64,000 nucleotides of DNA, taken from assembly GCF_028471945.1 (NCBI RefSeq), contig NZ_CP110128.1:3150501-3214500 (forward strand), read 5' to 3'. Origin of the DNA: Pseudomonas sp. WJP1. Its GTDB lineage: Bacteria; Pseudomonadota; Gammaproteobacteria; Pseudomonadales; Pseudomonadaceae. Below the pieces are notes generated by a model that did no database searches, was not told where the DNA came from, and was given only the letters and a program-made list of their open reading frames with translations. Of this stretch, positions 17,671 to 26,814 are shown piece after piece (position 1 is the first letter of the stretch; each line of letters begins with the position of its first letter). The translations under genes and the position numbers were made by a program.

Positions 17671-18588
17671 TCAGAGACCGACGTCCGGCAGGTGCGGACG
17701 GTTGGCGAGGGCCTTGGCCATGATCTGCTCGACGAAGACGCGATCGGCTTCCGGCAGGGCCAGGCGTGGCGGACGGGTCAGGGCGCTGCCGCGACCGGCG
17801 ATGGCTTCGCACAACTTGATGCACTGCACCAGGTCGGCACGGGCGTCGAGATGCAGGATCGGCATCAGCCATTCGTAGATCGGCATGGCTTCGGCGTAGC
17901 GTCCGGCCTTGGCCAGGCGGAAGATGGTTTCGCCTTCTTTGGGGAACACGTTGGACATGCCCGACACCCAGCCCTCAGCGCCCACGGCGAGACTTTCCAG
18001 CACCACGTCGTCGAGGCCGGCGAACAACACGAAACGGTCACCCACTTCATTGCGAATGTCGATGAAGCGGCGGGTGTCGCCAGAGGAATCCTTGAAGCAC
18101 ACCACGTTGTCGCAGTCGGCCAGGGCAATCAGGATGTCCGGGGTCACGTCGTTTTTGTAGATCGGCGGGTTGTTGTAGACCATCAGTGGCACGTCGGCGT
18201 TTTTCGCCACGTAACGGTAATGCTCGGCGGTTTCGAACGGCTTGGAACCGTAGACCAGCGCCGGCATCAGCATCACGCCATCGACGCCGACCCGGCGTAC
18301 CGCGTTGGCGACCTTGGCCGCTTCCACACTGGTGAACTCGGCGACGCCGCAAATCACCGGCACACGGCCGCCTGAGGCCGCGACCGCGACTTCGGTCACG
18401 GCAATTTTTTCCGCAGCGCTCAGCGAAGTGTTTTCGCCTACCGAGCCGCACACCACCAGTCCCGATACACCGTCGCGTATCACGTTGGAAATGACCTCAT
18501 GGGTTTTTTCCAGGTTGATGGAGAAGTCATCGTTGAATTGCGTGGTGACTGCTGGGAACACGCCGCTCCAGTTAATGCGCTTGCTCAT
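17671..18588 (-). CDS. lhpC: Delta1-pyrroline-4-hydroxy-2-carboxylate deaminase
   Basis: 305 residues of the dihydrodipicolinate synthase/N-acetylneuraminate lyase family. [11 protein letters not shown] near residue 47, the Tyr in MVYNNPP near 136 and the Schiff-base Lys in CFKDSSGD near 165 are all in place. In hydroxyproline pathways this enzyme deaminates and dehydrates pyrroline-4-hydroxy-2-carboxylate to 2-oxoglutarate semialdehyde. The assignment over other DHDPS-like lyases rests on the neighbouring epimerase, dehydrogenase and aldehyde dehydrogenase genes. GGAGG precedes the ATG at 18588, and a perfect TCGTATACGA palindrome lies about 29 bases upstream, implying a local promoter under the GntR regulator. 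Confidence 0.87.
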   Translation of the reverse strand: MSKRINWSGVFPAVTTQFNDDFSINLEKTHEVISNVIRDGVSGLVVCGSVGENTSLSAAEKIAVTEVAVAASGGRVPVICGVAEFTSVEAAKVANAVRRVGVDGVMLMPALVYGSKPFETAEHYRYVAKNADVPLMVYNNPPIYKNDVTPDILIALADCDNVVCFKDSSGDTRRFIDIRNEVGDRFVLFAGLDDVVLESLAVGAEGWVSGMSNVFPKEGETIFRLAKAGRYAEAMPIYEWLMPILHLDARADLVQCIKLCEAIAGRGSALTRPPRLALPEADRVFVEQIMAKALANRPHLPDVGL

Positions 18589-18616
18589 TGTTGCCTCCGG
18601 GGTTGTTTATTGTATT

Positions 18617-18626
18617 TCGTATACGA
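18617..18626. promoter_or_regulatory. Palindromic operator candidate upstream of lhpC
   Basis: Perfect 10-bp palindrome TCGTATACGA in a wider imperfect palindrome, 29 bases before the lhpC start. The same 10 bases occur at 24551-24560 and, with one change, at 29902-29911. GTATAC-centred palindromes are typical of FCD-type GntR regulators, one of which is encoded at 29199-29918. Confidence 0.75.
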
Positions 18627-18713
18627 TATTAAAAGTGAAAGAAATCAGCCAGTGGTTTTTCTACGTTTTCGGGATTTATCCTGGCCGTTGGTCGGGGGTT
18701 AGCGATGGAGTAT

Positions 18714-19742
18714 TCAGGCGCCCGGCCAGGTGTCCGACAGTCGATAGCCTTGTGGCCACGGATCGCTTGGGTCGAGCAGTAATTGATGGGTGCCGGTTAT
18801 CCAGGCCCGCCCGGAAATGCATGGGTAGATGGCAGGGCGCCCAGCCACTTCGGTCAGTGAGTCAATGCGGCAGTGGAACTGCGAGCCGATGATCGAACGA
18901 CCGATAAACCGCTCTCCGACGCCCAGCAAACCTTTGGCATGCATCACCGCCATTCGCGCGGAGCAGCCAGTGCCGGTAGGCGAGCGGTCGATCTTGCCCG
19001 GTTGAATCACCACCGCATTGGCGCCCGTGGCAATGCCCTGTTCATGAACGACCGGCGCGGCGATCTGGCAAAAGGAAATGTGCGACCACTCGGGGTTCAG
19101 CGGATGCACAAAGCCCAGTTGCTCGTTGGCTGCCCGGGTGATCTTCAGCCCGACCGCCACCAGGTCGGCGGCTTCATCGGGGCTCACTGAAAAGCCCAGG
19201 CCCTGGGCATCGGCAATCACAAAACTGTCGCCGCCATAGGCGGTATCGACCTTGAGTGTGCCGACACCTTCCACTTCAATGCACGCTTCAAGGCGATCTG
19301 CGAAGGACGGCACGTTTTTGATTTCCACCCGTTCGACCTTGCCGTCACGGCAGTCGGCTACGGCTTCGATCAGGCCGCCGGGGGCTTCGAGCACCAGCCG
19401 GGTTTGCGGTTCGGTCATTGGCAAAATGCCGGTGTCGAGCAACACGGTGGCCACGCACAATGAATTGGAGCCGGACATCGGCGGCGTGTCCGCCGGTTCC
19501 ATGATGATCCAGGCCATCTGCGCCCGCGGGTCCTTGGCGGGCACCAGCAGGTTGACGTGCCGGAACACACCGCCACGCGGTTCGTTGAGTACGAAGTTGC
19601 GCAGGACCTGGTCCCTGGCGATCCAGCGCGATTGTTCCCACACAGTAGCGCCGGGCGGTGGTGCGACGCCGCCGACGATCACGTCGCCGACTTCACCTTC
19701 CGCGTGGCAACTGACCACATGAATCACTTTCGATGAACGCAT
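18714..19742 (-). CDS. Proline racemase superfamily protein with Ser/Thr at the catalytic positions
   Basis: 342 residues aligned readily with the epimerase at 28152-29084. At the first catalytic position it has PPMSGSN where the epimerase has GMCGHG, so Cys is replaced by Ser. At the second it has RSPTGTGC where the epimerase has RSPCGTGT, so Cys is replaced by Thr. Thr at the second site is the hallmark of trans-3-hydroxy-L-proline dehydratases, usually paired with Cys at the first. A dehydratase of a 3-hydroxyproline is therefore the best guess, feeding pyrroline-2-carboxylate to LhpD, but the Ser/Thr pair makes this uncertain. It lies between the ABC ATPase gene and lhpC, in the place of lhpH in P. 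aeruginosa-type clusters. AAGGAG precedes the ATG. Confidence 0.8.
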   Translation of the reverse strand: MRSSKVIHVVSCHAEGEVGDVIVGGVAPPPGATVWEQSRWIARDQVLRNFVLNEPRGGVFRHVNLLVPAKDPRAQMAWIIMEPADTPPMSGSNSLCVATVLLDTGILPMTEPQTRLVLEAPGGLIEAVADCRDGKVERVEIKNVPSFADRLEACIEVEGVGTLKVDTAYGGDSFVIADAQGLGFSVSPDEAADLVAVGLKITRAANEQLGFVHPLNPEWSHISFCQIAAPVVHEQGIATGANAVVIQPGKIDRSPTGTGCSARMAVMHAKGLLGVGERFIGRSIIGSQFHCRIDSLTEVAGRPAIYPCISGRAWITGTHQLLLDPSDPWPQGYRLSDTWPGA

Positions 19743-19772
19743 TCTCTGCTCCTTGTGTTGTTTGTGAGGGCC

Positions 19773-19850
19773 TCATCGCGAGCAGGCTCGCTCCTACAGG
19801 AGGTTTTTTGTGCGGCACAGACCCAGTGTAGGAGTGAGCCTGCTCGCGAT
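19773..19850. repeat. REP pair inside the hydroxyproline operon
   Basis: Inverted REP copies (TCGCGAGCAGGCTCGCTCCT at 19776 and TGTAGGAGTGAGCCTGCTCG at 19827) fill most of the 119-base gap between the ABC ATPase gene and the proline-racemase-family gene. The second copy has one change in the head (GAGTGAG). Confidence 0.85.
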
Positions 19851-19861
19851 AGGTCCATCAG

Positions 19862-20584
19862 CTATTTCACCGATTTCAGGAACGCCGCGGTCTCGGCATG
19901 CACCGGATTGCCAATCACCTGATCCGGAGAGCCGATCTCGTGCACCAGGCCGTTGCGAAAGAACGCCACGCGGTCGGATACGTCCCGCGCGAAGCGGATC
20001 TCATGAGTCACCAACACCATGGTCATACCGTCCTCGGCGAGCATGCGCATGGTATCCAGCACTTCGCCCACCAACTGCGGATCGAGCGCCGAAGTGGCCT
20101 CGTCGAACAGCATGTAGTCCGGCGACATAGCCAGGGCGCGGGCGATGGCCATGCGTTGTTGCTGACCGCCGGACAGCTTGCCGGGGAAGGCCTTGAGTTT
20201 GTCGCCCAGGCCCACGTGGGTCAGTTGCCGTACCGCCAGTTCCTCGGCGCAGGCTTTGCTTTTACCCAGCACTTTGCGCGGTGCCAGCATGACGTTTTCC
20301 AGCACCGTCAAATGCGGAAAGGCGTTCCATTGTTGGAACACGATGCCGATCTTCTGCCGCAGGCGGTTAAGGTCGGTGGCGTTGTGATGGACCTCGACGC
20401 CGTCGACACGAATGTTGCCTTTCTGGATCGGTTCCAGGCCGTTGATGCACATCAACAAGGTCGACTTGCCAGAGCCGGAGCCACCGATGATCGACACCAC
20501 CTCGCCCTTGCTCACCGTGAGGTTCACGCCCTTGACCACTTCGAGATTGCCGAAGGATTTATGTACGTTGTCGATCTCAATCAT
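19862..20584 (-). CDS. Amino acid ABC transporter ATP-binding protein (hydroxyproline uptake)
   Basis: 240 residues with a full nucleotide-binding domain: Walker A GGSGSGKST near residue 34, Q-loop VFQQWNAF, signature LSGGQQQR, Walker B YMLFDEATSALDP and H-loop VLVTHE. It belongs to the polar amino acid (GlnQ/HisP) group. It overlaps the upstream permease gene by 8 bases, so the two are translationally coupled. It completes a four-protein importer (binding protein, two permeases, ATPase) interleaved with hydroxyproline genes, the same set as lhpPMNO in P. aeruginosa. Confidence 0.92.
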   Translation of the reverse strand: MIEIDNVHKSFGNLEVVKGVNLTVSKGEVVSIIGGSGSGKSTLLMCINGLEPIQKGNIRVDGVEVHHNATDLNRLRQKIGIVFQQWNAFPHLTVLENVMLAPRKVLGKSKACAEELAVRQLTHVGLGDKLKAFPGKLSGGQQQRMAIARALAMSPDYMLFDEATSALDPQLVGEVLDTMRMLAEDGMTMVLVTHEIRFARDVSDRVAFFRNGLVHEIGSPDQVIGNPVHAETAAFLKSVK

Positions 20585-21227
20585 TTTCTTGCCACCTTCT
20601 TTCCAGACGAGCGCCGAGGCGTGCGACCACCAGGCTCATGACGTAGTAGATAAGGCCCGCGATGCACAACACCACCAGCGGTTCCTGGATGCGGGTCACA
20701 ATGGTTTGCGAAGCGCGCAACAGTTCGACGATGCCGATCCACATCACCAGCGCGGTGTCTTTCATCACGCCCAGCACCAGATTCAGCCAGCCGGGAAAGG
20801 CCACGCGCGTGGCCATCGGCAGGACGATCCAGCGCAGATCCTGCAGGAAGCTCAGGCCCAGCGAGCGGCTGGCGCGGCGCACCGTGAACGGTACCGACAG
20901 CACGCCGCCGCGCACGATTTCGGTGAAGTACGCAGCGGTGTAGACCCCCAGCACAATGCAACCGACGCTGAAGGCGCTGATGTTCAGGCCGACGATGCTT
21001 TTGAGTGAGTTGAACAGGACGAACTGGATCAGCAACGGCACGCTGCGAAACACGTCCAGCACCCAGGCCAGCGGCAGGCTGACCCGTGGGAACAGGGCCC
21101 GCAGCAACCCGAACAACAGCCCGGCAACGGAGCCGAGGATGATCGCCCAGAACGTCAACTGCAGCGTGACCCAGGCGCCGTCGAGCAGGAACAACAGGTC
21201 ATTGGCGGAAAACTCGGTGGAAAACAT
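20577..21227 (-). CDS. Amino acid ABC transporter permease
   Basis: 216 residues, HisM/GlnP type. It has about five membrane segments, and SLPLAWVLDVFRSVPLLIQF and YFTEIVRGGVLSVPFTVRRA are the N-terminal and EAA-loop signatures of polar amino acid permeases. It lies 10 bases after the other permease gene and overlaps the ATPase gene by 8 bases. The two permeases would form a heterodimeric channel for hydroxyproline or proline-like substrates. Confidence 0.9.
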   Translation of the reverse strand: MFSTEFSANDLLFLLDGAWVTLQLTFWAIILGSVAGLLFGLLRALFPRVSLPLAWVLDVFRSVPLLIQFVLFNSLKSIVGLNISAFSVGCIVLGVYTAAYFTEIVRGGVLSVPFTVRRASRSLGLSFLQDLRWIVLPMATRVAFPGWLNLVLGVMKDTALVMWIGIVELLRASQTIVTRIQEPLVVLCIAGLIYYVMSLVVARLGARLERRWQEND

Positions 21228-21237
21228 GCACAGCTCC

Positions 21238-21903
21238 TCAGTAACGGAACAACCGCCAGGCCATCAGCCGGGCTGCCGCGACGATCGCCTTGGCAATCAG
21301 GTAATACAGCACGGCTGCGATGGCGAAGTATTCGAAGGTGCGGAAGGTTTTGACGTTGTATTCCTGAGTCACTCCGGTCAGGTCGTTGTTAAGGCCGACG
21401 ATGACCCCCAGCGAGGTCATCAGCACCGCCCACACCATTTGATTGGTGAGCGGATAGAAGACGATTCGCAGCAGTTGCGGGACGATGATCATGCGGTAGG
21501 TCTGGAAGGCACTCATGCCCAGGGAGCGCGCGGCACGCACCTGGGTGTGGGGCACCGCCTTGAGCCCGCCGCGGAAATTTTCCGCCAGGTAACCTGCGTT
21601 GTTGAAGGTGATGCCGGCCAGCAGCGCGAGCCAGGAGCTGACGTGCAGCCCCAGTGAGCCGAGGCCGAAGTACAGGATGTACACCTGGAACAGCGACGGG
21701 GTGTTGCGGGCAATCGATACCCAGCCGTTGCCGATACCGCGCAGCAGCGGGTTCCTGGCTTCGCGCATGACCGTCAGGGCCAGGGCAATCAGCACACCGA
21801 AAATCATCGACAGCGCAGCCGTCTCGAACGTGACCCAGGCGCCGGAGAGCATGTCCGGCAGGGCGCGCAGGGCCGCGCGCCATTGGAAGGTGTAATCAAA
21901 CAT
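21238..21903 (-). CDS. Amino acid ABC transporter permease
   Basis: 221 residues, HisQ/GltK type. VSIARNTPSLFQVYILYFGL and NAGYLAENFRGGLKAVPHTQ are the conserved permease segments, the second containing the EAA loop. The frame is open to 21981, but that part is within the 3' end of the aconitase-X gene; the ATG at 21903 overlaps the upstream stop by 8 bases, as is common in coupled operons. Confidence 0.9.
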   Translation of the reverse strand: MFDYTFQWRAALRALPDMLSGAWVTFETAALSMIFGVLIALALTVMREARNPLLRGIGNGWVSIARNTPSLFQVYILYFGLGSLGLHVSSWLALLAGITFNNAGYLAENFRGGLKAVPHTQVRAARSLGMSAFQTYRMIIVPQLLRIVFYPLTNQMVWAVLMTSLGVIVGLNNDLTGVTQEYNVKTFRTFEYFAIAAVLYYLIAKAIVAAARLMAWRLFRY

Positions 21904-23683
21904 GCGAGTGGTTCTCCCTCGGCAAGGCGGGTTGCAACCAGCGCGGCAAACGCCCGCTGGCGGTGGCAGTGCAGGCGGCATCGACGCATTCGGCCAGGCT
22001 GGCGAAGTGCACGGTGCGCCCCACCAGACCGGGTGCGTAATGGGCGTACTTGCCCGAATTGGTCATCAAGGTGGTGGCGGTGGGCGGGATCACCGGTTCG
22101 CCGAGCATGCACCAGCAGGTATCGGTCACCAGGATGGCGCCGAAGGTCTCAATCACAGCGATATGCCCGGCGTCACGGGCTTGCTCCAGCACCGCACGAC
22201 CGCAGGTGATGGCGAGCACCACACCGGGGTGTTTGACCCGGCCGCGACACAGCTCTGCCAAGCGGGCGAACTCGCTGAGCGAGAAGTGCGGGTTACCCAG
22301 CGAGACCACATCCACGCGGTTGTCCCTGGCGCTGTTGAGCTCACGCCAACTGACGAGCAGGTCCTCCAGGCGGATGGTTGCCGCGGGCAGCGGGGTATCC
22401 GGTTCCAGCACCTGTGCCGGGTCGAGTGCTTCGGGTGTGACCCCGGCGATGTGGAACAGCGGCGCGGCGGACGTGGTGGCGAACGCCGCGCCAAAGGCTT
22501 TCAGATCGTCCAGGTGCGGTTGGTGTTGTTCCAGTCCGAATACCAGCGGGATCCTACTGCCTGCGAGGGCGCCGATGTGGTATCCGAGCAAGGGGTAGAA
22601 CGCATCGTCGAGTTCACCCAATTCTGGTAATTCAACGCGCAGGCGGGCCTTGCGTGGCGCGTCCAGATGGCAGCCGATCAGGGGCGCGCGGCCGGTCAGG
22701 GCGATGCAGATATCCAGGTAGTCCGGGTATTTCAAGGTTCGCGCGCCGAGCACGCTGTTGGCGTAGACCACCGCGTTGGATTCGGCCCAGACGATCTGCT
22801 CGCCGGCTTTCGGTGCGCTGTCGAGCAAGTAGGGCGCACAGGTGAAACTGAGCTGTGCGCCCATCGCCATGTAGGCGTCGCCCAAGGCACTGGCCGGCTC
22901 GCCGAGCAGTGGGTCGATGCCCAACTCGCGCCAGCGGCGCTGGTCTACGGAGATTGAATTGAGGGTAGTGGGTACCCGAACCTTCGCGCCCCACTGCACC
23001 AGTTGTTGGGCAAAACGCAGGCTCGCAGGTCCCGTGTAGATGCAACCGTCGATGTGTGCCTGGGTGACATCTATCAGACGCAGAGCGCCTTGCAGTTCGG
23101 CCATGCGCAGGACAACTTGCATGGCCATCTGCGCCGCTTTGCCATGCGCGCCGTCGAGCAGCGCATGGTCGAGTTCGCTCAGTACCATTGACGCGCTGGC
23201 TGCATGGGCCTGCATTGGCGTTTCGCAGGGTTGCCAATTGTCGACGGGTATGTGATCGAACACGGCCAGCCCGGCACCGTCGATTCGGGCAAACGCCTTG
23301 CCGCGCAAGGCGGCAAAGGCCTCCCGGCCGATGCACAGCACCGGCAGGGAACGCTCGAAAATCATCTGTGCCACCAGCACGCCCAAGGTCAGGATCTCAT
23401 CGGCCTCGGCCAGTACCAGGGCGGCCGGCGCATGACCGTTGCTGATCAGTTCCATCAGCACACTGCTGCCGGTACACGAACCGCGGCCACTGGGAATGGC
23501 GAGCACACGACCGGTCAGGTATTCGCCGCTGAGCGGATGGTGACGGTCGATGACCTCACCCCGAAAGGGGTCGACTCCGCCCCAGAAGCTCAGCCCGACA
23601 TCGGCAAACAACAGGGCGCCCTGGGCAGAGCCCGGGACCAGGCGGCGACCCGTCAGAGAAGTGGCCCCGGGCATGCCGGACAT
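21896..23683 (-). CDS. Aconitase X type I, probable cis-3-hydroxy-L-proline dehydratase
   Basis: 595 residues fusing the small swivel domain (about 1-140, with IPSGRGSCTGSSVLMELI) to the large aconitase-X domain. Conserved segments of the large domain include SISVDQRRWRELGI, FTCAPYLL, AESNAVVYANSVLGART, AITCGRAV and TDTCWCML; the Cys residues are candidates for the iron-sulfur site. The single-chain form is AcnX type I, which in hydroxyproline clusters dehydrates cis-3-hydroxy-L-proline to pyrroline-2-carboxylate; the split forms include mevalonate-pathway enzymes. Here it sits between the binding-protein and permease genes of the transporter, one base after the former's stop, so it belongs to the same transcript. 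LhpD would then give L-proline. Confidence 0.85.
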   Translation of the reverse strand: MSGMPGATSLTGRRLVPGSAQGALLFADVGLSFWGGVDPFRGEVIDRHHPLSGEYLTGRVLAIPSGRGSCTGSSVLMELISNGHAPAALVLAEADEILTLGVLVAQMIFERSLPVLCIGREAFAALRGKAFARIDGAGLAVFDHIPVDNWQPCETPMQAHAASASMVLSELDHALLDGAHGKAAQMAMQVVLRMAELQGALRLIDVTQAHIDGCIYTGPASLRFAQQLVQWGAKVRVPTTLNSISVDQRRWRELGIDPLLGEPASALGDAYMAMGAQLSFTCAPYLLDSAPKAGEQIVWAESNAVVYANSVLGARTLKYPDYLDICIALTGRAPLIGCHLDAPRKARLRVELPELGELDDAFYPLLGYHIGALAGSRIPLVFGLEQHQPHLDDLKAFGAAFATTSAAPLFHIAGVTPEALDPAQVLEPDTPLPAATIRLEDLLVSWRELNSARDNRVDVVSLGNPHFSLSEFARLAELCRGRVKHPGVVLAITCGRAVLEQARDAGHIAVIETFGAILVTDTCWCMLGEPVIPPTATTLMTNSGKYAHYAPGLVGRTVHFASLAECVDAACTATASGRLPRWLQPALPRENHSHV

Positions 23684-23684
23684 C

Positions 23685-24503
23685 TCAGTAGTAGACCTTT
23701 GGCACGGTCAGGTCGGTCGGCGCAATCTCGGTGCCGACCCATTTGGCGTACAACTCCTTGTAACGACCGTTGCGCACCTGCTGGTTGACGAACAGGTTGA
23801 GGTAATTGAGCAGGCCGTACTCGTTGCGTTTGGCACCCAGGGAGACATAGTCGATGGTGTAGGGCGCGTTGCCGGCGATCTTCAGGTTTTTGTATTTGCC
23901 CGACTTGATCGTCGCGGCGGCCACGGTATTGGTGACCACCGTGGCGTCGATGTGCCCCTGGGCCACTGCCAACAGGGTGTCGTTTTGTGACTGGTAGGCA
24001 CGGAAGCTGCCGCTGCCCCATTTCTTCACATCGTTCTCCAGGGCAATGGCTTCAAAGGTGCCGCTGGTATTGCCCAGTGCCTTGCCCTTGATGTCGTCGA
24101 AGCTGTTGATGCCGGTGTTGTCGCGGGTCAGCACGACCATCTGGAAGGCGAAGTACGGCACGGTGAGGCCGACGGTCTTGGCCCGTTCGAGGGTGTCGGA
24201 GGTCGAGGCGACAATCACGTCGGCCCGCCCGGATATCAACGCCGGAATACGGTCCGGGAACGGTGTTTCGACCACTTCGGCCTCGACCCCGAGGATTTTC
24301 GCCAGGTCGTGGCAATAGTCCACGTCGAAACCGGCCGGCGCGTTGCTGGCATCTCGAAAACCCATGGGCGGGAAGTCCAGGGTGACGGCACAGCGCAGCT
24401 TACCGGAACCGATAATGTCGTCGAGCTTGTCGGCGTGCGCGGTGGCGATGAAGGTGGAAGTGAGAACAGCGCTGAGGGCTACGGCAAATGCGGGGTTTTT
24501 CAT
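23685..24503 (-). CDS. Periplasmic amino acid-binding protein (ABC transporter)
   Basis: 272 residues of the SBP_bac_3 family. A signal peptide (MKNPAFAVALSAVLTSTFIA, cleavage probably after TAHA) is followed by SGKLRCAVTLDFPPMGFRD and AGFDVDYCHDLAKILG. DRIPALISGRADVIVASTSD is the typical middle of the first lobe. The open frame runs up to 24575, but the ATG at 24503 begins the signal peptide. It is the first gene of the transporter operon and has the TCGTATACGA palindrome about 48 bases upstream. It probably binds hydroxyproline (LhpP-like). Confidence 0.9.
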   Translation of the reverse strand: MKNPAFAVALSAVLTSTFIATAHADKLDDIIGSGKLRCAVTLDFPPMGFRDASNAPAGFDVDYCHDLAKILGVEAEVVETPFPDRIPALISGRADVIVASTSDTLERAKTVGLTVPYFAFQMVVLTRDNTGINSFDDIKGKALGNTSGTFEAIALENDVKKWGSGSFRAYQSQNDTLLAVAQGHIDATVVTNTVAAATIKSGKYKNLKIAGNAPYTIDYVSLGAKRNEYGLLNYLNLFVNQQVRNGRYKELYAKWVGTEIAPTDLTVPKVYY

Positions 24504-24532
24504 AGAGGCCTCGTTATCTGAAAGTGCTGTTA

Positions 24533-24563
24533 GATATCGTATTGGGGATTTCGTATACGATAT
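24533..24563. promoter_or_regulatory. Palindromic operator candidate upstream of the transporter operon
   Basis: Contains the perfect palindrome TCGTATACGA at 24551-24560 and a second half-site ATATCGTAT at 24534-24542, which mirrors ATACGATAT at 24555-24563. It lies 30-60 bases before the binding-protein start, where repressor binding would block a promoter. The sequence is shared with the lhpC upstream region. Confidence 0.75.
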
Positions 24564-24733
24564 TAACAATAGCAACGGTTGTGCCGATTTGCCTTTTTCC
24601 AGGCAAATATTTTCCAGCCCTTGAGTCAGGGCGGTTCAGACGTCGGGAGCAGGGCAACGGCACCATGGCGCGAGGCAGGTGGGTGTTACAGAAGGGAGCA
24701 ACCTGTGTGCGAGGCGCCCCTTAAAGGAACATT

Positions 24734-25483
24734 CTAACGACCACGATCGCGGAACTGGCTGGGCGAAAGGCTGGTGAGGGCACGGAATTGGCGGCTGAAT
24801 GCACTGTGGTCGGTGTAGCCACAGCGCAGTGCGATTTCGGTGATGGGCAGCTCGGTATTCAGCAACAACCGCGTACCTTCTTCGAGCCGGCACTTGTGGA
24901 TCATCTGCCGTGGGGTGAGCTGGAACACCCGTTTGCAATGGCGTTCGAGTTGCGCAACCGAAAAGCCCGCGATTGCCGTCAGTTCGGCAAGGCTGACAGG
25001 TCGGGCAAAATGGCGACGGATGTGCGCGTCCACCGCGGCCAGTTTCTGGAATGCCGGGTGGTTGGACTGGGGCAGTTGCAGGTCGCGGGAGATGCCGGCC
25101 AGGCCAACGATCCGCCCTTGTTCATCGCGCAGCGCGAGTTTATGGGTCAGGCACCAGACCGGCTGGTTACCGAAATACAGGTGCAGTTCCAGTTGATCGG
25201 CCAATTCGCGGCCGGTGGCCAGCACCCGCCGATCCTGCTCGGTGTAAATCGGGCCAAAGCGCTCCGGGAAGACACGGTCCGCTGTCAGCCCCAGCAGTTG
25301 GTCACTGTGCTTCAAGCTACAACGTCTAACCAGGGTCTGGTTGACGAAAACGTAGCGGGCCTCGCTGTCCTTGATGAAAAACACCACGTCGGTCAGGGTA
25401 TCGAGCAGCGTCGCGATGGCCTGCAAACTGTTCAGCAGCGTCGGCAGGTCGCAGGGTTTGAAGTGATTGAGTGAGGGGAACAT
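24734..25483 (-). CDS. lhpR: AraC-family regulator with N-terminal PAS domain (LhpR-like)
   Basis: 249 residues. The N-terminal half is a PAS fold (FFIKDSEARYVFVNQTLVRR near residue 35, GRIVGLAGISRDLQL near 125). The C-terminal 100 residues form two AraC-type HTH motifs: SLAELTAIAGFSVAQLERHC and ITEIALRCGYTDHSAFSRQF. In P. aeruginosa an AraC-type protein, LhpR, activates hydroxyproline genes, and this protein lies between the transport and dehydrogenase operons, so it is the likely counterpart. The PAS domain could sense a small ligand. A GntR regulator in the same island suggests dual control. Confidence 0.8.
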   Translation of the reverse strand: MFPSLNHFKPCDLPTLLNSLQAIATLLDTLTDVVFFIKDSEARYVFVNQTLVRRCSLKHSDQLLGLTADRVFPERFGPIYTEQDRRVLATGRELADQLELHLYFGNQPVWCLTHKLALRDEQGRIVGLAGISRDLQLPQSNHPAFQKLAAVDAHIRRHFARPVSLAELTAIAGFSVAQLERHCKRVFQLTPRQMIHKCRLEEGTRLLLNTELPITEIALRCGYTDHSAFSRQFRALTSLSPSQFRDRGR

Positions 25484-25557
25484 ATCAACGGGGGCCTGGT
25501 GGCGACTACCGGGACTATAAAGACTCGGCAGCGCCCCCGAAACCCCGGCGCGAGCGT

Positions 25558-26814
25558 TTACGCCGGCGGGGTGTCATCCAGGCACATCAGGGTTTCGATG
25601 CGTGCCGGGTTGAACGGCGGCCGGGGCGCCGAGGGTTGCCAGTCGAACAGATACTGCAAGGCAGCGCCACACACCCGGCCCTGGCAGGCGCCCATGCCGC
25701 AGCGACTGGCCAGTTTGGCCTCGCGCCAGTCAGTGTGTCCGGCCAATGCCGCATAGGGCACGTCTTCGCAACGACAGACCAGCGTGTCGGGCTGCGCCAG
25801 CGACTTGAGCTGCGGGTCGAGGCTGAAGGCGCTGTTCAACGCCTTGGCGAAACCCTGCCAGCGCGCCCGGCGTGGCCACAAATCCCGTGCCGCCGCGGTG
25901 TTGCCCACGGCCACATGACCGGCGATTGCCCCTTCGACCAGCGCCAGTTCACTGCCGCCGAAACCGCTGCATTCGCCGGCGGCGTAGTGGTCGGCGCGGC
26001 TTGTGGTTTGCCAAACATCCACCGCAAGCGCCGAGCCATCGAGCGCGCAGCCCAAGGCCTGGCCGAGTTGGGTGTTGGGAATCAGGCCGAAGCCGCAGGC
26101 CAGGCGATCACACGCCAATTCGACGATTTTGCCCTGATGCCGCAATCGCACAGCTTCCAGCCGTTCGTTGCCCAAGGCCGCCACGACGTGGGTGCCGGTG
26201 CGGTATTGGCGGTCGAACAGACTGAAGGATTGCACCAGCTTGCCCGGCCAGCGCGGCAGTTGCAGGGCGAACCCGGCGACCGCGCCCGCAGCGGCCTGCT
26301 CGGCGATGCGCAGCACCCGGGCACCGTTATGTTTCGCGGTGGCCGCGCTGGCCAGCAACAACGGCCCGCTGCCGGCGATCACCACACGCTCGTCCTGCAC
26401 CGGCAGGCCGCCCTTGATCAACGCCTGGAGTCCGCCCGCGCCGGTCACCCCAGGCAGTGTCCAGCCGGGGAAGGGCAGCAGCAATTCACGGGCACCGGTG
26501 CACAGAATCAGTTGGTCATAGCCGATCAACCAGCCGTGGTCGGCGTCTTCCACCAGCAATTGTCTGGCCCCGGCGAGGGCGATCACCCGGGTACCGGCAT
26601 GGTGGCGGATATTGCTGTGGGCGTGCAGCCGCTCGCGCATCTGCCGGGCCTGATTCGGCAGGCTGGCCTTTGGCCCGTCGCGCCAGATCTGGCCTCCCGG
26701 CAACGGGTTGTCGTCGAGCACCACAATGCGTGCGCCACTGGGTGCCGCGGCGAGGGCGGCACTCATGCCGGCGGGGCCGGCGCCAATGATCAGCAGGTCG
26801 GCGTATTCGTTCAT
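25558..26814 (-). CDS. lhpE: D-hydroxyproline dehydrogenase, alpha (FAD/NAD-binding, HcnB-like) subunit
   Basis: 418 residues. The N-terminus has the FAD motif IIGAGPAGMSAALAA, a second nucleotide site is at VVIAGSGPLLLASA, and the C-terminal Cys cluster (CRCEDV, then CGMGACQGRVC) resembles the BFD-like [2Fe-2S] domain of the HcnB/SoxA-type subunits. Together with the small 2Fe-2S protein and the LhpB subunit it forms the heteromeric dehydrogenase that oxidises cis-4-hydroxy-D-proline. The ATG at 26814 overlaps the preceding stop as ATGA. A longer open frame to 26961 is discarded because it lies inside the upstream gene. Confidence 0.87.
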   Translation of the reverse strand: MNEYADLLIIGAGPAGMSAALAAAPSGARIVVLDDNPLPGGQIWRDGPKASLPNQARQMRERLHAHSNIRHHAGTRVIALAGARQLLVEDADHGWLIGYDQLILCTGARELLLPFPGWTLPGVTGAGGLQALIKGGLPVQDERVVIAGSGPLLLASAATAKHNGARVLRIAEQAAAGAVAGFALQLPRWPGKLVQSFSLFDRQYRTGTHVVAALGNERLEAVRLRHQGKIVELACDRLACGFGLIPNTQLGQALGCALDGSALAVDVWQTTSRADHYAAGECSGFGGSELALVEGAIAGHVAVGNTAAARDLWPRRARWQGFAKALNSAFSLDPQLKSLAQPDTLVCRCEDVPYAALAGHTDWREAKLASRCGMGACQGRVCGAALQYLFDWQPSAPRPPFNPARIETLMCLDDTPPA

